Positions 23,572 through 31,624 are shown, counted from the first letter of the stretch. The stretch is DNA of 32,118 nt from Bacteroidota bacterium (GCA_027488495.1 JAIYBO010000020.1:1-32118); one strand, 5' to 3'. Notes: generated from the letters alone by a model not told the origin. Made by a program: numbers and translations.

Positions 23572-25388
23572 GATTTCACACTTTTCAGCACTTTCAATTC
23601 TTGCTGTGCTTTTGCAATCATTTCTTTTGCCTTCGCAATATTGTCATCGAATTGTTTGGTGAAAACCTCGGCATTTTTGCTGTGCTTAAAGAATGCTTTG
23701 TTGTTTTCCATCGTAGCGATTTCATCGGTAAACTTAGCAATCTTCTCTTTGATCTTGCGCTCTTCCATTTGCAAACGTTTCTGACCATCGCCAGATTGTG
23801 CCAAAGAACTAAAATGCTCTTTTTGCATAGTGGTTCTTTGGTTGTTGCTAACCGATCTGAAACGATTGAAAACTTCATCTGCCAAAGCTTGATAAGTTTT
23901 GTTCAGCTGTTGATAGGTTTTGCCTGAAACAAAGCCAGCATCATTCCACTGCTTCTGCCATTCTTTCAATTCTTTGAACAACAATTGATGATCGATAGAT
24001 TCATTGGCTTTTAAGGCTTCCAAGCCCATAATTACCTCTTTTTTCTTGCCGATGGCTCCGCTTTCTTCTACTTTTCTCTGCTTGAACCATTCGTTTTTGC
24101 GGGCATAGAAATGATCAAATGCACTTCTGAATCGTTTCCAAACCAGTTCATTTTGTTCTTCTGGAACTGGTCCAACGGTTTTCCATTCATCCTGAAGTTT
24201 CTGCAATGCATCAGACGTTTTCATGAATTCATTGGAATCCTTCAAAGCTTCTGCCTTCACACACAAAGCTTCTTTTTTGGAAAGGTTGTCTTTCTTACTC
24301 GTATTTAAATCGCGGAAGAAATGCTTCCTTTCTCCATAGAATTGGTTGCGGATGGCTTTGAATTTTGTCCAAACTTCCTCGTTGTTTTGAGTGGGTACAG
24401 GACCAATTTTTTTCCATTCGGCCATCAACTCATCCAAGTCCTTGGCCATTTTTGACCATTCTTTGGGTTGGGTGGGTAATACTGCAATGCTGGTTTCGGC
24501 TTTTTCAATTAAAACCAATTTTTTGTCGAGATTTTTCTGTCTTTCAGCATCAATTTGTGCTTGTTGGGCACGCTTGGCTTCAATGACAATGTCAGATGCT
24601 GCTTTGAATCGCTTCCAAATGTCATCTGAAATCTCTGAACGAACCGGACCTGTATTTTTCCAATCCTCATGATATTTATTCAACTGAAGCAGGGCCTTAC
24701 GGATGTTTGGCTCATCTTTTAATTGCTCAGCTCTCTTGATCAAATCAATTTTCAGTTCTAGGTTCTTGTCTTTATCAAGCTCCTTCAATTCATTGAATAC
24801 TGATAATTGATTGTAAAATTGATCTACATAAAATTTGTATGAAGTGTAGAGTTCGTCCTGAAATTCCTTGGGAATTTGTCTTACCTCTCTCCATTGTTTC
24901 ATGTATTCACGCAAAACGTCCAAACTTTGGTCGTTTTCCTCGGATTCAACCAATGCTTTGATTTTTTCTAAAATCAAACGCTTTTGGTTCAAGTTGTGTT
25001 GTTTTTCCTCCTCGGCCCGTTTTCTTTCTTCTTCACGACGTTTTTTGAATTCATTGATGACTTGATTGAGGGCCTGTTTGTTCTCATCCATCGGTGAAAC
25101 AAATTCGCGAGGATCTTTACCATCTTCCACCCATTGTCTAATCATACCTGGACGTTCTTGTGCCAACAAATCGTCAAATACATTTCTCAATGCTTGCAAT
25201 TGTTGATAGGCTTTTTTAACGTCAGTAGAGTGGATCAATTCCTTAGCAGCAGCAACCAATTCCTCTTTTGTGAGGCTAGAGTATTGAGACTCCATGGATA
25301 CTTCTTCATGATTTTGCTCAATCAATTGTTCAACTACGCTAAGTTGTTCGGCATAGCTTTCAGCTACTTTGTCTTGTTCGTTTGCCAT
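23568..25388 (-). CDS. Large DUF349 repeat protein
   Basis: A 606-residue, highly charged and helical protein built from at least five DUF349 repeats of about 70-75 residues. Each repeat has a W-x2-(I/V/T)GPVP-like core, for example EWREVRQIP, DWKNTGPVR, EWKKIGPVP, EWKTVGPVP and QWNDAGFVS, followed by an F-x2-(I/A/Y)-x6-(F/Y) helix. The C-terminal 60 residues or so are coiled coil. No catalytic motif is visible. DUF349 proteins in Bacteroidota are of unknown function; the form suggests a scaffold or binding protein. The frame is open upstream to 25514, but the ATG at 25388 (MANEQDKVAES) avoids overlapping ribH and is preferred. ribH lies 34 nt upstream. Confidence 0.85.
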   Translation of the reverse strand: MANEQDKVAESYAEQLSVVEQLIEQNHEEVSMESQYSSLTKEELVAAAKELIHSTDVKKAYQQLQALRNVFDDLLAQERPGMIRQWVEDGKDPREFVSPMDENKQALNQVINEFKKRREEERKRAEEEKQHNLNQKRLILEKIKALVESEENDQSLDVLREYMKQWREVRQIPKEFQDELYTSYKFYVDQFYNQLSVFNELKELDKDKNLELKIDLIKRAEQLKDEPNIRKALLQLNKYHEDWKNTGPVRSEISDDIWKRFKAASDIVIEAKRAQQAQIDAERQKNLDKKLVLIEKAETSIAVLPTQPKEWSKMAKDLDELMAEWKKIGPVPTQNNEEVWTKFKAIRNQFYGERKHFFRDLNTSKKDNLSKKEALCVKAEALKDSNEFMKTSDALQKLQDEWKTVGPVPEEQNELVWKRFRSAFDHFYARKNEWFKQRKVEESGAIGKKKEVIMGLEALKANESIDHQLLFKELKEWQKQWNDAGFVSGKTYQQLNKTYQALADEVFNRFRSVSNNQRTTMQKEHFSSLAQSGDGQKRLQMEERKIKEKIAKFTDEIATMENNKAFFKHSKNAEVFTKQFDDNIAKAKEMIAKAQQELKVLKSVKS

Positions 25389-25422
25389 TGAAATAAAAGG
25401 TATGGGGGAGTGATGTATGATT

Positions 25423-25908
25423 TTATTTAATCGAGTGTTTGGCCAATAACATCCAAATGGCGGCCTCAGCTGCTTCGGATCCTTTGTTGCCCAATGCGCC
25501 GCCGGCGCGATCAAATGCTTGTTGTTCTGTATTGGTGGTGATTACACCAAAAATGCAGGGTTTGCTGTGTTTCAATGCCAACTGTCCAATTCCGTCTGTT
25601 ACCGCATTGCACACAAAGTCGAAGTGTGGCGTGTCTCCTTTAATTACGCAACCCAAATTAATCACTGCATCGCAACCAGATTCAAACAACCATTGAGCGG
25701 CAGTGGGGATTTCAAAGGCACCAGGTACAGATACTTCAACAACTTCTAAAAGCTGATGTTCTTGCATTTTAGACAATGTGTCTAGTGCTCCTGAACGAAG
25801 AATAGAAGTGATGTGATTATTCCATGCAGCAGTCACTACACCTATTTTGTAGTGCTTTTGATTGAAAGAAAATGTAGGTGTAGGGGAAGAAGAAATGGAT
25901 GTAGCCAC
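25423..25908 (-). CDS. ribH: 6,7-dimethyl-8-ribityllumazine synthase
   Basis: RibH condenses 5-amino-6-ribitylaminouracil with dihydroxybutanone phosphate in riboflavin synthesis. The 161-residue product has the substrate-binding Trp29-Asn30 (TAAWNNHI), PGAFEIP (62-68), GCVIKGDTPHFDFV with catalytic His95, and VITTNTEQQAFDRAGG with the conserved Arg134, followed by NKGSEAAEAA. The start codon is GTG (25908-25906); no ATG precedes the conserved strand. It lies 8 nt downstream of the TPR-gene stop. The other riboflavin genes are not in this window. Confidence 0.96.
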   Translation of the reverse strand: MATSISSSPTPTFSFNQKHYKIGVVTAAWNNHITSILRSGALDTLSKMQEHQLLEVVEVSVPGAFEIPTAAQWLFESGCDAVINLGCVIKGDTPHFDFVCNAVTDGIGQLALKHSKPCIFGVITTNTEQQAFDRAGGALGNKGSEAAEAAIWMLLAKHSIK

Positions 25909-25916
25909 CTGAACGA

Positions 25917-26594
25917 TTATTTGTTCAATTCACCCATCAAACCTTTGAGGCGATAGATGTATTTCTCTGCTTCCTGACCTTCACGTGTAGCACCAAATTT
26001 GCTATCCAAGGTTTCGTAACAAGATAGGGCTGATGAGTAATCTTTCACCAATTCATAATGAACAGCAGCCTTTTGATAATAAGAACTTGTGTATTCGTTG
26101 TCACCCAATTTGGCGGCCTTTTCATACAAGTCAGCGGCTTTGTCTAATTTTCCCAAACCACTGTAGCAGGCTGCTTTAGCGGCAATGGTAGAAGGTCCTA
26201 AAATTGCATCTCCACCAGAAAAATTATCCAAATGATCCAATGCCTTTTGGTATTCACCTTTTTTAAGGAAAGATAAACCAGCCATCAAGTGGGCTTCTTT
26301 TCCTTTTTTGGTGAAACTGTATTTGCTAGAAAGCTCGACAGCCGACATGATTTTGTTGGCTTTGTCGCCTTTCAATACAACGTCCAAAGAATCGGTTTTG
26401 AAGTAATGCCACAATTTGGCAAATTTCACTTCAGCCTCTTTTTCTTGACTTGGTACGTAAAATTGGAACCAATATATGGCACCACCCACTATCAAAATCA
26501 ACGCCAAACCAATGGTTTGAATGCGTTTGGTATTTAATTGGTAATAGTTTTTGATCGTTGTTTGTGCCGATGCAATGCTTTCTTTAATGTTCAT
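25917..26594 (-). CDS. Membrane-anchored tetratricopeptide repeat (TPR) protein
   Basis: A 225-residue protein. A short cytoplasmic N-terminus is followed by one membrane helix (about 27-46, IQTIGLALILIVGGAIYWF), and the remaining part would be periplasmic with TPR-like helical repeats: GLSFLKKGEYQKALDHLDN, AAKAACYSGLGKLDKAADLYEKAAKL and YYQKAAVHYELVKDYSSALSCYETL. The layout resembles YfgM-type proteins. The family is found beside ribH in many Bacteroidota, with no known biochemical tie. It lies 39 nt downstream of pdhA and is probably co-transcribed with ribH. Confidence 0.82.
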   Translation of the reverse strand: MNIKESIASAQTTIKNYYQLNTKRIQTIGLALILIVGGAIYWFQFYVPSQEKEAEVKFAKLWHYFKTDSLDVVLKGDKANKIMSAVELSSKYSFTKKGKEAHLMAGLSFLKKGEYQKALDHLDNFSGGDAILGPSTIAAKAACYSGLGKLDKAADLYEKAAKLGDNEYTSSYYQKAAVHYELVKDYSSALSCYETLDSKFGATREGQEAEKYIYRLKGLMGELNK

Positions 26595-26633
26595 AAATCA
26601 AATTAGAGGGCGCGAATATAAGAAATTTCGTGA

Positions 26634-27620
26634 TTAGTCTGTAATGTATGGGTAGTCGTTTTCAATGTAAACATCCGTAAATAACTCAGATGCGTCTGGA
26701 TAGGCTGAATTTTCTGCGAATTCTACGCTGGCATTCACCAATGTGATGATTTCATCTTCCATCGCGTCAAGTTCCTTTTCACTGGCATATTTTTTCGACA
26801 AAATGGTCGCCTTTGTGGTTTCCAATGGATCTTTGGTTTTGTAATCAGCGACTTCTTCCTTGGTTCTGTAACTCGCTGGGTCACTCATACTGTGTCCACG
26901 GTAACGATATGTTTTGATTTCCAAGAAAACAGGTCCTTTGCCAGATCTAGCATGTTCACAAGCATTGTAAATCGCTTCATGAACCGTTTCACATTTCATA
27001 CCATCCACTTGGAAACTTGGCATATCATACCCCAAACCGATTTTATAAATATCCAATAAGTTTGTTGTTCTCTCTACACTGGTTCCCATTGCATACTGAT
27101 TGTTTTCACAAATGAATACAACTGGTAGTTTCCACAACATGGCCATATTGTATGCTTCATGCAATGCACCTTGTCTTGCAGCACCATCGCCAAAGAAGGT
27201 TAAACTCACATTCCCTGTATTGTTGTATTGTTCAGCAAATGCCAAGCCAGCACCCATTGGAATTTGAGCACCCACAATACCATGTCCACCCACAAAGTTG
27301 TGTTCCTTAGAAAACATGTGCATTGATCCGCCTTTTCCACCAGTACATCCCGTTTCTTTACCGTACAATTCAGCCATCACAGCGTTTGCACTGACACCCA
27401 TTGCCAAAGCATGACCATGATCGCGATATGCGGTAATCACTTTGTCGCCTTTCTTAATGGCGGTCATCATTCCAGCAGTAATGGCTTCCTGACCAATGTA
27501 TAAGTGGCAAAATCCTTTGATTTTTTGCTGCCCGTACAATTGTGCCGCTTTTTCTTCGAAACGACGTTGTAACAGGATGCTTCTGTACCAATTGAGATAT
27601 TCTTTCTTACCGAATTTCAT
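26634..27620 (-). CDS. pdhA: Pyruvate dehydrogenase E1 component, alpha subunit
   Basis: PdhA is the alpha chain of the thiamine-diphosphate E1 heterotetramer that decarboxylates pyruvate and reductively acetylates the E2 lipoyl arm. The 328-residue product has the thiamine-diphosphate motif GDG (144-146) to NN (173-174), the GGKGGSMHMF and GIVGAQIPMGAGLAFA segments, and YRGHSMSDPASYR, the active-site loop. Length and motifs are typical. The partner beta subunit and E2 gene are not in this window. A TATTTTTG -7-like box (27642-27649, minus strand) lies 21 nt before the ATG with no clear -33 element. It is followed by the TPR gene 39 nt on. Confidence 0.96.
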   Translation of the reverse strand: MKFGKKEYLNWYRSILLQRRFEEKAAQLYGQQKIKGFCHLYIGQEAITAGMMTAIKKGDKVITAYRDHGHALAMGVSANAVMAELYGKETGCTGGKGGSMHMFSKEHNFVGGHGIVGAQIPMGAGLAFAEQYNNTGNVSLTFFGDGAARQGALHEAYNMAMLWKLPVVFICENNQYAMGTSVERTTNLLDIYKIGLGYDMPSFQVDGMKCETVHEAIYNACEHARSGKGPVFLEIKTYRYRGHSMSDPASYRTKEEVADYKTKDPLETTKATILSKKYASEKELDAMEDEIITLVNASVEFAENSAYPDASELFTDVYIENDYPYITD

Positions 27621-27672
27621 TTGCTTCTAATAAAGTGAGCGCAAAAATAAAACGAAACCTTGGATTCTGAAT

Positions 27673-27692
27673 CATTTACACCAAAGTAAATG
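27673..27692. repeat. 7-bp inverted repeat upstream of pdhA
   Basis: CATTTAC (27673-27679) and GTAAATG (27686-27692) flank a 6-nt loop. It lies between the S24 regulator stop and the pdhA start. It could be an operator or a weak terminator for the regulator, but no T run follows and the arms are AT-rich, so chance is possible. Confidence 0.3.
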
Positions 27693-27703
27693 CTCAATAT
27701 CAC

Positions 27704-28522
27704 TTAAATCTTCTCTTCGATGTTCTTCACTTTGTCTTTGATCAATCCGATTTCTCTTTGAATCATCCGAATCGCTGGACCAATGTCATTACTTTCTGTT
27801 GCTGTGGGCTCTTCGAATTTGGGATTGATGTAGTTTACAAATTTCCAGATCTCCAAAATATCATCTACTTTCACCGTATACGGGCTATACAACGTATTGG
27901 TGCTGCACAGCAAAAATGTACCGTCTTCCTCAATGCGATTGTACAACACTTTAAATACGATGCCATCGTCTTGGGTAATCACGATATATGGATGCCCGTT
28001 GCGGACCAAGTTCCAATCTTGTACATATTCACCCGTGACAAAAGCACCATCCGATACAGGTGGCATGCTGTCGCCTGAAATTGGGAAACTTCTGTATTTT
28101 CTGTTTGCCGATAAAAAGGGGAGATTGAATGCTGGTAAGGTCTTGATATAGTCGGGGTCTGCATAGCCCGTGGTGTAACCCGCTTTGGCCTTCACTGAAA
28201 CCAATTCGATGTTCTCTTCATTCTCTGAATTGATGGTTGTGGCCAATACCCTCAATCGTGTGCCAGATAAGTCTAAATCAAATCCTTTCTCCAATTGTGA
28301 CAGTTGAAGCTCATTTAATTTGCCCAAGTCAATCCTTAACAGTTTGTCGATGTTGATTTGAAAAAATTCAGACAGACGTATCAGAATTTGAATACCCGGT
28401 TCCGCCACGCCATTTTCATAACTGTTGTAAGCCGAACGAGTGAGCAATAGGCTTTTGGCAACGTCTTCTTGACTTCTTTTGCGACGCTTTCTGAGTAGTT
28501 TGAGGTTTTCTTTGAGATACAT
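27704..28522 (-). CDS. LexA/CI-like transcriptional regulator (XRE HTH plus S24 peptidase)
   Basis: A 272-residue regulator. The XRE-type helix-turn-helix is at about 5-60 (LKLLRKRRKRSQEDVAKSLL and SAYNSYENGVAEPG). An S24 (LexA-like) peptidase domain follows at about 110-230. The self-cleavage parts are all there: an Ala-Gly bond at 114-115 (KAKAGY), catalytic Ser152 in ISGDSMPP and Lys191 in IVFKVL. The Ala-to-Ser distance (38) equals that in lambda CI and the Ser-to-Lys distance (39) is in the family range. The C-terminal coiled tail has GPAIRMIQREIGLIKDKV. The ATG at 28522 is preferred to a TTG at 28540. It is probably autoregulated through the palindrome at 28522-28540. Target genes are unknown. 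Confidence 0.88.
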   Translation of the reverse strand: MYLKENLKLLRKRRKRSQEDVAKSLLLTRSAYNSYENGVAEPGIQILIRLSEFFQINIDKLLRIDLGKLNELQLSQLEKGFDLDLSGTRLRVLATTINSENEENIELVSVKAKAGYTTGYADPDYIKTLPAFNLPFLSANRKYRSFPISGDSMPPVSDGAFVTGEYVQDWNLVRNGHPYIVITQDDGIVFKVLYNRIEEDGTFLLCSTNTLYSPYTVKVDDILEIWKFVNYINPKFEEPTATESNDIGPAIRMIQREIGLIKDKVKNIEEKI

Positions 28523-28540
28523 TGTTAAAAAATTTGACAA
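28522..28540. promoter_or_regulatory. Palindromic operator candidate for the S24 regulator
   Basis: TTGTTAAA (28522-28529), three A, and TTTGACAA (28533-28540) form a 19-nt palindrome; half-sites agree at seven of eight positions. It touches the first base of the regulator start codon, so binding would block transcription start or initiation. Further TTGTCA half-sites lie at 28577-28582 and 28600-28605. This pattern suggests self-repression, as in CI or LexA families, but it is not proven. Confidence 0.45.
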
Positions 28541-28663
28541 CTTAATGATTGGTAAATGAACAACATTTTTTTCGAATTGTCAAGTTTGTTGATTTTTTAT
28601 TGTCATTTTTTTTAGCACATCGAAAATTGTCTATAAATTGGTGATTCAATATTTTGATCGCGG

Positions 28664-28694
28664 TTTGTGATTCATTGGGTTTACCATTACTTTG
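28664..28694 (+). promoter_or_regulatory. Promoter of the EVE-pyrR-pyrB operon, Bacteroidota type
   Basis: A TTTG -33 element (28664-28667) and TTACTTTG -7 element (28687-28694) are separated by 19 nt. The box ends 5 nt before the EVE ATG at 28700, so transcription would begin at or near the start codon. The same box lies before dnaX. The promoter region lies in the 177-nt divergent gap shared with the S24 regulator. Confidence 0.6.
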
Positions 28695-28699
28695 TAACT

Positions 28700-29113
28700 A
28701 TGAACTTCTGGCTGATCAAATCAGAGCCCTTCAAATACAGTTGGCAGCAATTTCAAAAAGACCAGCAAACATTTTGGGATGGTGTTCGTAATTACCAAGC
28801 TCGCAACAATTTGATGGCTATGGAATTGGGCGATTTGTGCTTGTTTTATCATAGCAACGAAGGCAAAGAAGTTGTGGGTGTTGCAGAGGTGGTTAAAACG
28901 CATTATCCAGACCCAACCACGGATGAAACCGCTTGGGTAGTTGTGGATTTGAAGCCTTCTTACCAGTTGAAAACACCTGTTTCATTGTCAACCATGAAAT
29001 CTGATCCGCGATTGTCGTCTATCGGTCTGATAAAGCAACCCAGATTATCTGTGATTGCGTTAACGAAAGACGAATTTGATACCGTAATTTTGTTGTCCAA
29101 TGAGCCAGCCTAA
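28700..29113 (+). CDS. EVE-domain protein
   Basis: A 137-residue single-domain EVE protein of the PUA-like superfamily. The family start NFWLIKSEPFKYSWQQF, then FWDGVRNYQARNNLMAMELGDLCLFYHS and VGVAEVVK, is clear. EVE and related YTH domains bind modified bases in DNA or RNA; the base recognised here is unknown. The ATG at 28700 gives the conserved N-terminus; in-frame codons further upstream do not match the family. Its stop overlaps the pyrR start by 14 nt. The TTACTTTG promoter box ends 5 nt upstream. Confidence 0.92.
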   Translation: MNFWLIKSEPFKYSWQQFQKDQQTFWDGVRNYQARNNLMAMELGDLCLFYHSNEGKEVVGVAEVVKTHYPDPTTDETAWVVVDLKPSYQLKTPVSLSTMKSDPRLSSIGLIKQPRLSVIALTKDEFDTVILLSNEPA

Positions 29114-29642
29114 ATTGCTCATAAGCACCCTGAAACTCAACCTCATTATCAAGAGGTTTGCATTGCAATTGATTGAAATGCATGGGGATTTTTCCAATTC
29201 TGCCATCATCGGTTTGCAGCCAAGAGGCATCAAATTAGCCAAAAAATTGGCAGATGTAATCTCTGAAATTCAACCCTCTTCATTGCTGAAATATGGGGAG
29301 TTGGATCACACTTTCTTCAGGGACGATATCGGAAGAGGTGAAATTTTTATGCCGAAAAAATCATCAATCAATTTTTCAACGGAGAACTTAAATATCATTT
29401 TAATCGATGACGTGCTTTACACCGGCAGAAGTGTTAGGGCTTCCATCGATGCATTGATGAGCTTTGGTCGTCCAAAACAGGTAGAATTAATGGTTTTGGT
29501 TGATCGAAGATTTCAAAGAGAACTGCCCATATCGCCCAATTATGTTGGGGTGGTGGTGGATTCAAGAAGCACCGGTGAACATGTCAAAGTAGAATGGACC
29601 GATGATGTACAACAAGTTTGGTTATTAAGCAACAAAGAATGA
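29100..29642 (+). CDS. pyrR: PyrR, pyrimidine regulator / uracil phosphoribosyltransferase
   Basis: PyrR is a phosphoribosyltransferase-fold protein that in Bacillus binds UMP and pyr mRNA to cause attenuation, and may also make UMP from uracil and PRPP. The 180-residue product has GLQPRG (38-43) and the PRPP-binding motif IILIDDVLYTGRS (99-111), followed by VRASIDALMSFGRPKQVELMVLVDRR in two parts, as in the family. No attenuator hairpin with a PyrR-binding loop is visible before it, because the start lies inside the EVE gene, so it may act only as an enzyme or on distant sites. It overlaps pyrB by 4 nt. Confidence 0.9.
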   Translation: MSQPKLLISTLKLNLIIKRFALQLIEMHGDFSNSAIIGLQPRGIKLAKKLADVISEIQPSSLLKYGELDHTFFRDDIGRGEIFMPKKSSINFSTENLNIILIDDVLYTGRSVRASIDALMSFGRPKQVELMVLVDRRFQRELPISPNYVGVVVDSRSTGEHVKVEWTDDVQQVWLLSNKE

Positions 29643-30568
29643 CAGCGCAGCCACCCATAAAACATTTGTTAGGTATTAAGGGATTGAATGCGTCGCACAT
29701 TCAAACCATTTTTGAAACCGCCGACAATTTTAAAACATTGCTCAACAGTCCGGTAAAAAAAACGCCGGCATTGCGCGATATCACCATCGCCAATTTGTTT
29801 TTTGAGAACTCTACCAGAACCAGGGTCTCATTTGAATTGGCAGAAAAACGTTTGGGCGCTGATATAATCAATTTTTCTAGTTCCTCATCCAGCGTAAAAA
29901 AGGGGGAAACTCTCATCGATACGGTAAATAATATCTTGTCGATGAAAGTGGATATGGTGGTAATGAGACACCCCGCACCAGGCGCATGTATGTTTCTGGC
30001 CAAACACATTGATGCACAAATAGTGAATGCCGGAGATGGCACGCATGAACACCCCACGCAAGCATTGCTAGATGCCTTTTCTATTCGTGAGCAATTTGGT
30101 GATGTTGCAGGTAAAAAAGTGGTTATCGTTGGTGATATCCTTCATTCCCGAGTGGCGTTAAGTAATATTTATTGTTTGCAACTGTTGGGCGCGGAAGTGA
30201 TGGTTTGCGGACCAGCAACGTTGATTCCCAAGCACATCGCAAATTTGGGAGTAAAAGTGAGTCACAACCTCCAAGAAGCTTTGAATTGGTGCGATGTAGC
30301 CAATATGTTGCGGATTCAATTAGAACGACAAGATCAAAGATATTTTCCATCATTGAAAGAATATTCGAATCTGTACGGTTTAACAATGGACAAACTGAAT
30401 CGGCTGAACAAAGAAATTTGTGTGATGCACCCGGGTCCAATCAATCGCGGCGTAGAAATTAGCAGTGATGTGGCCGATAGCGATCAAAGTATTATACTGC
30501 AACAAGTTGAAAATGGTGTTGCCATAAGAATGGCGGTTCTCTTTTTGCTTGGACAGCAGCGATTATAA
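29639..30568 (+). CDS. pyrB: Aspartate carbamoyltransferase, catalytic subunit
   Basis: PyrB joins carbamoyl phosphate and aspartate, the committed step of de novo pyrimidine synthesis. The 309-residue product has the carbamoyl-phosphate motif STRTR (58-62) in FFENSTRTRVSFE, Lys88 in the flexible loop (SSSVKKGETL), HPAPG (111-115), HEHPTQALLD (137-145) and the C-terminal MHPGPINRGVEI. The ATG at 29639 overlaps the pyrR stop (ATGA) and matches the family start; an upstream in-frame GTG at 29618 is not needed. The pyrI regulatory subunit is absent nearby. The asparaginase gene begins 9 nt downstream. Confidence 0.96.
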   Translation: MTAQPPIKHLLGIKGLNASHIQTIFETADNFKTLLNSPVKKTPALRDITIANLFFENSTRTRVSFELAEKRLGADIINFSSSSSSVKKGETLIDTVNNILSMKVDMVVMRHPAPGACMFLAKHIDAQIVNAGDGTHEHPTQALLDAFSIREQFGDVAGKKVVIVGDILHSRVALSNIYCLQLLGAEVMVCGPATLIPKHIANLGVKVSHNLQEALNWCDVANMLRIQLERQDQRYFPSLKEYSNLYGLTMDKLNRLNKEICVMHPGPINRGVEISSDVADSDQSIILQQVENGVAIRMAVLFLLGQQRL

Positions 30569-30577
30569 TTGAAAAGA

Positions 30578-31621
30578 ATGACAGAAATCAACAATTGCAA
30601 TCCTATCCTCGTTGAAAATATTCGCGGCGAGGTTGTAGAGAGTTTTCATAGAGGTTCGTTTTGTGTAGTAGATAAGGCAGGACAAATTTTATGGTCACAA
30701 GGCGATATTTCGCAAGTTTCCTTTCCTCGATCAGCCCTAAAGTATTTTCAGCACATTCCATTTTTGCTCTCAGGTGGATTTGATTCATTTGGATTTTCCG
30801 ATAAAGAATTGGCAATTATGTGTGCATCCCACAATGGGGAAGACATGCACCTTGAAGCCGTTGATGTAGTGCTTGATCGAATCAAACTCGATGTCACTTC
30901 TTTGAAGTGTGGGCCTCAGCAACCAACAAGAAAAAGTGATTTTGTTTCTCTCATAAAGGCCAACAAGGAACCTTCGTGCATGCACAATAATTGCAGCGGA
31001 AAACATGCAGGTTTTTTAGCTCATTGTGCTTTTAATCAATTGGATACGATTGATTATTTGTCCGTTGAACATCCCTTACATCAGGACATTAAACGAATTA
31101 CAGCTCTCTTTTATGAGATCAACGAGGATGAATTGGCTATTGGTACAGATGGATGTTCAGCGCCCATTTTTGGGATGCCTTTATACAACCAGGCGATTGC
31201 CTATAAGAATTTGGTAACAGATATGCCATGGAAAGATGAGGCGATGGCTTCGGCCTGTGATAGAATCGTGAAATCAGTTACCCATTACCCAGACTTGATT
31301 GCGGGTACCAAGAGGTATTGCACGGATCTTATGAAGGTTACCAACGGGAGGATTGTAGGAAAAACTGGTGCCGACGGCATTTATTGCTTAGCGGTGCCTC
31401 ACCTAAATTGGGGCATTGCCATTAAAATTGATGATGGTAAAATGGGACCCCAGTATCAAGTGGCCCAAGAAATACTCATACAATTGGGCCTGCTCACGAA
31501 CATCGAAGCAGAACAATTGAAAGTACATTGGCATTGTGATAATAGAAATTTCGCAGGCAATTATGTTGGAATATCCAAAGCCGTTGAATTACTTTGTCCA
31601 TCCGCAATCAAACAATCGTAA
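30578..31621 (+). CDS. Asparaginase, Rhizobium etli type (Asparaginase_II family)
   Basis: This family hydrolyses L-asparagine to aspartate and ammonia. The 347-residue product is in the usual range. The family motifs are SFPRSALK (48-55), CASHNGEDMH (82-91), NNCSGKHAGF (137-146) with Cys139 and Lys142, and GTDGCSAP (189-196) with Cys193. These correspond to the Ser, Lys and zinc-binding Cys residues of the R. etli enzyme. The ATG at 30578 is preferred to a TTG at 30569. A TATAATTG box (30564-30571) overlaps the pyrB stop and lies 6 nt before this ATG, with a TTTG 16 nt before it, so an internal promoter is possible. The product aspartate is a PyrB substrate. Confidence 0.9.
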   Translation: MTEINNCNPILVENIRGEVVESFHRGSFCVVDKAGQILWSQGDISQVSFPRSALKYFQHIPFLLSGGFDSFGFSDKELAIMCASHNGEDMHLEAVDVVLDRIKLDVTSLKCGPQQPTRKSDFVSLIKANKEPSCMHNNCSGKHAGFLAHCAFNQLDTIDYLSVEHPLHQDIKRITALFYEINEDELAIGTDGCSAPIFGMPLYNQAIAYKNLVTDMPWKDEAMASACDRIVKSVTHYPDLIAGTKRYCTDLMKVTNGRIVGKTGADGIYCLAVPHLNWGIAIKIDDGKMGPQYQVAQEILIQLGLLTNIEAEQLKVHWHCDNRNFAGNYVGISKAVELLCPSAIKQS

Positions 31622-31624
31622 ATC

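Noticed and set aside
25389..25514. N-terminal extension of 42 codons for the DUF349 protein
   Set aside because: It would overlap the ribH coding end and adds non-conserved residues; the ATG at 25388 is better placed.
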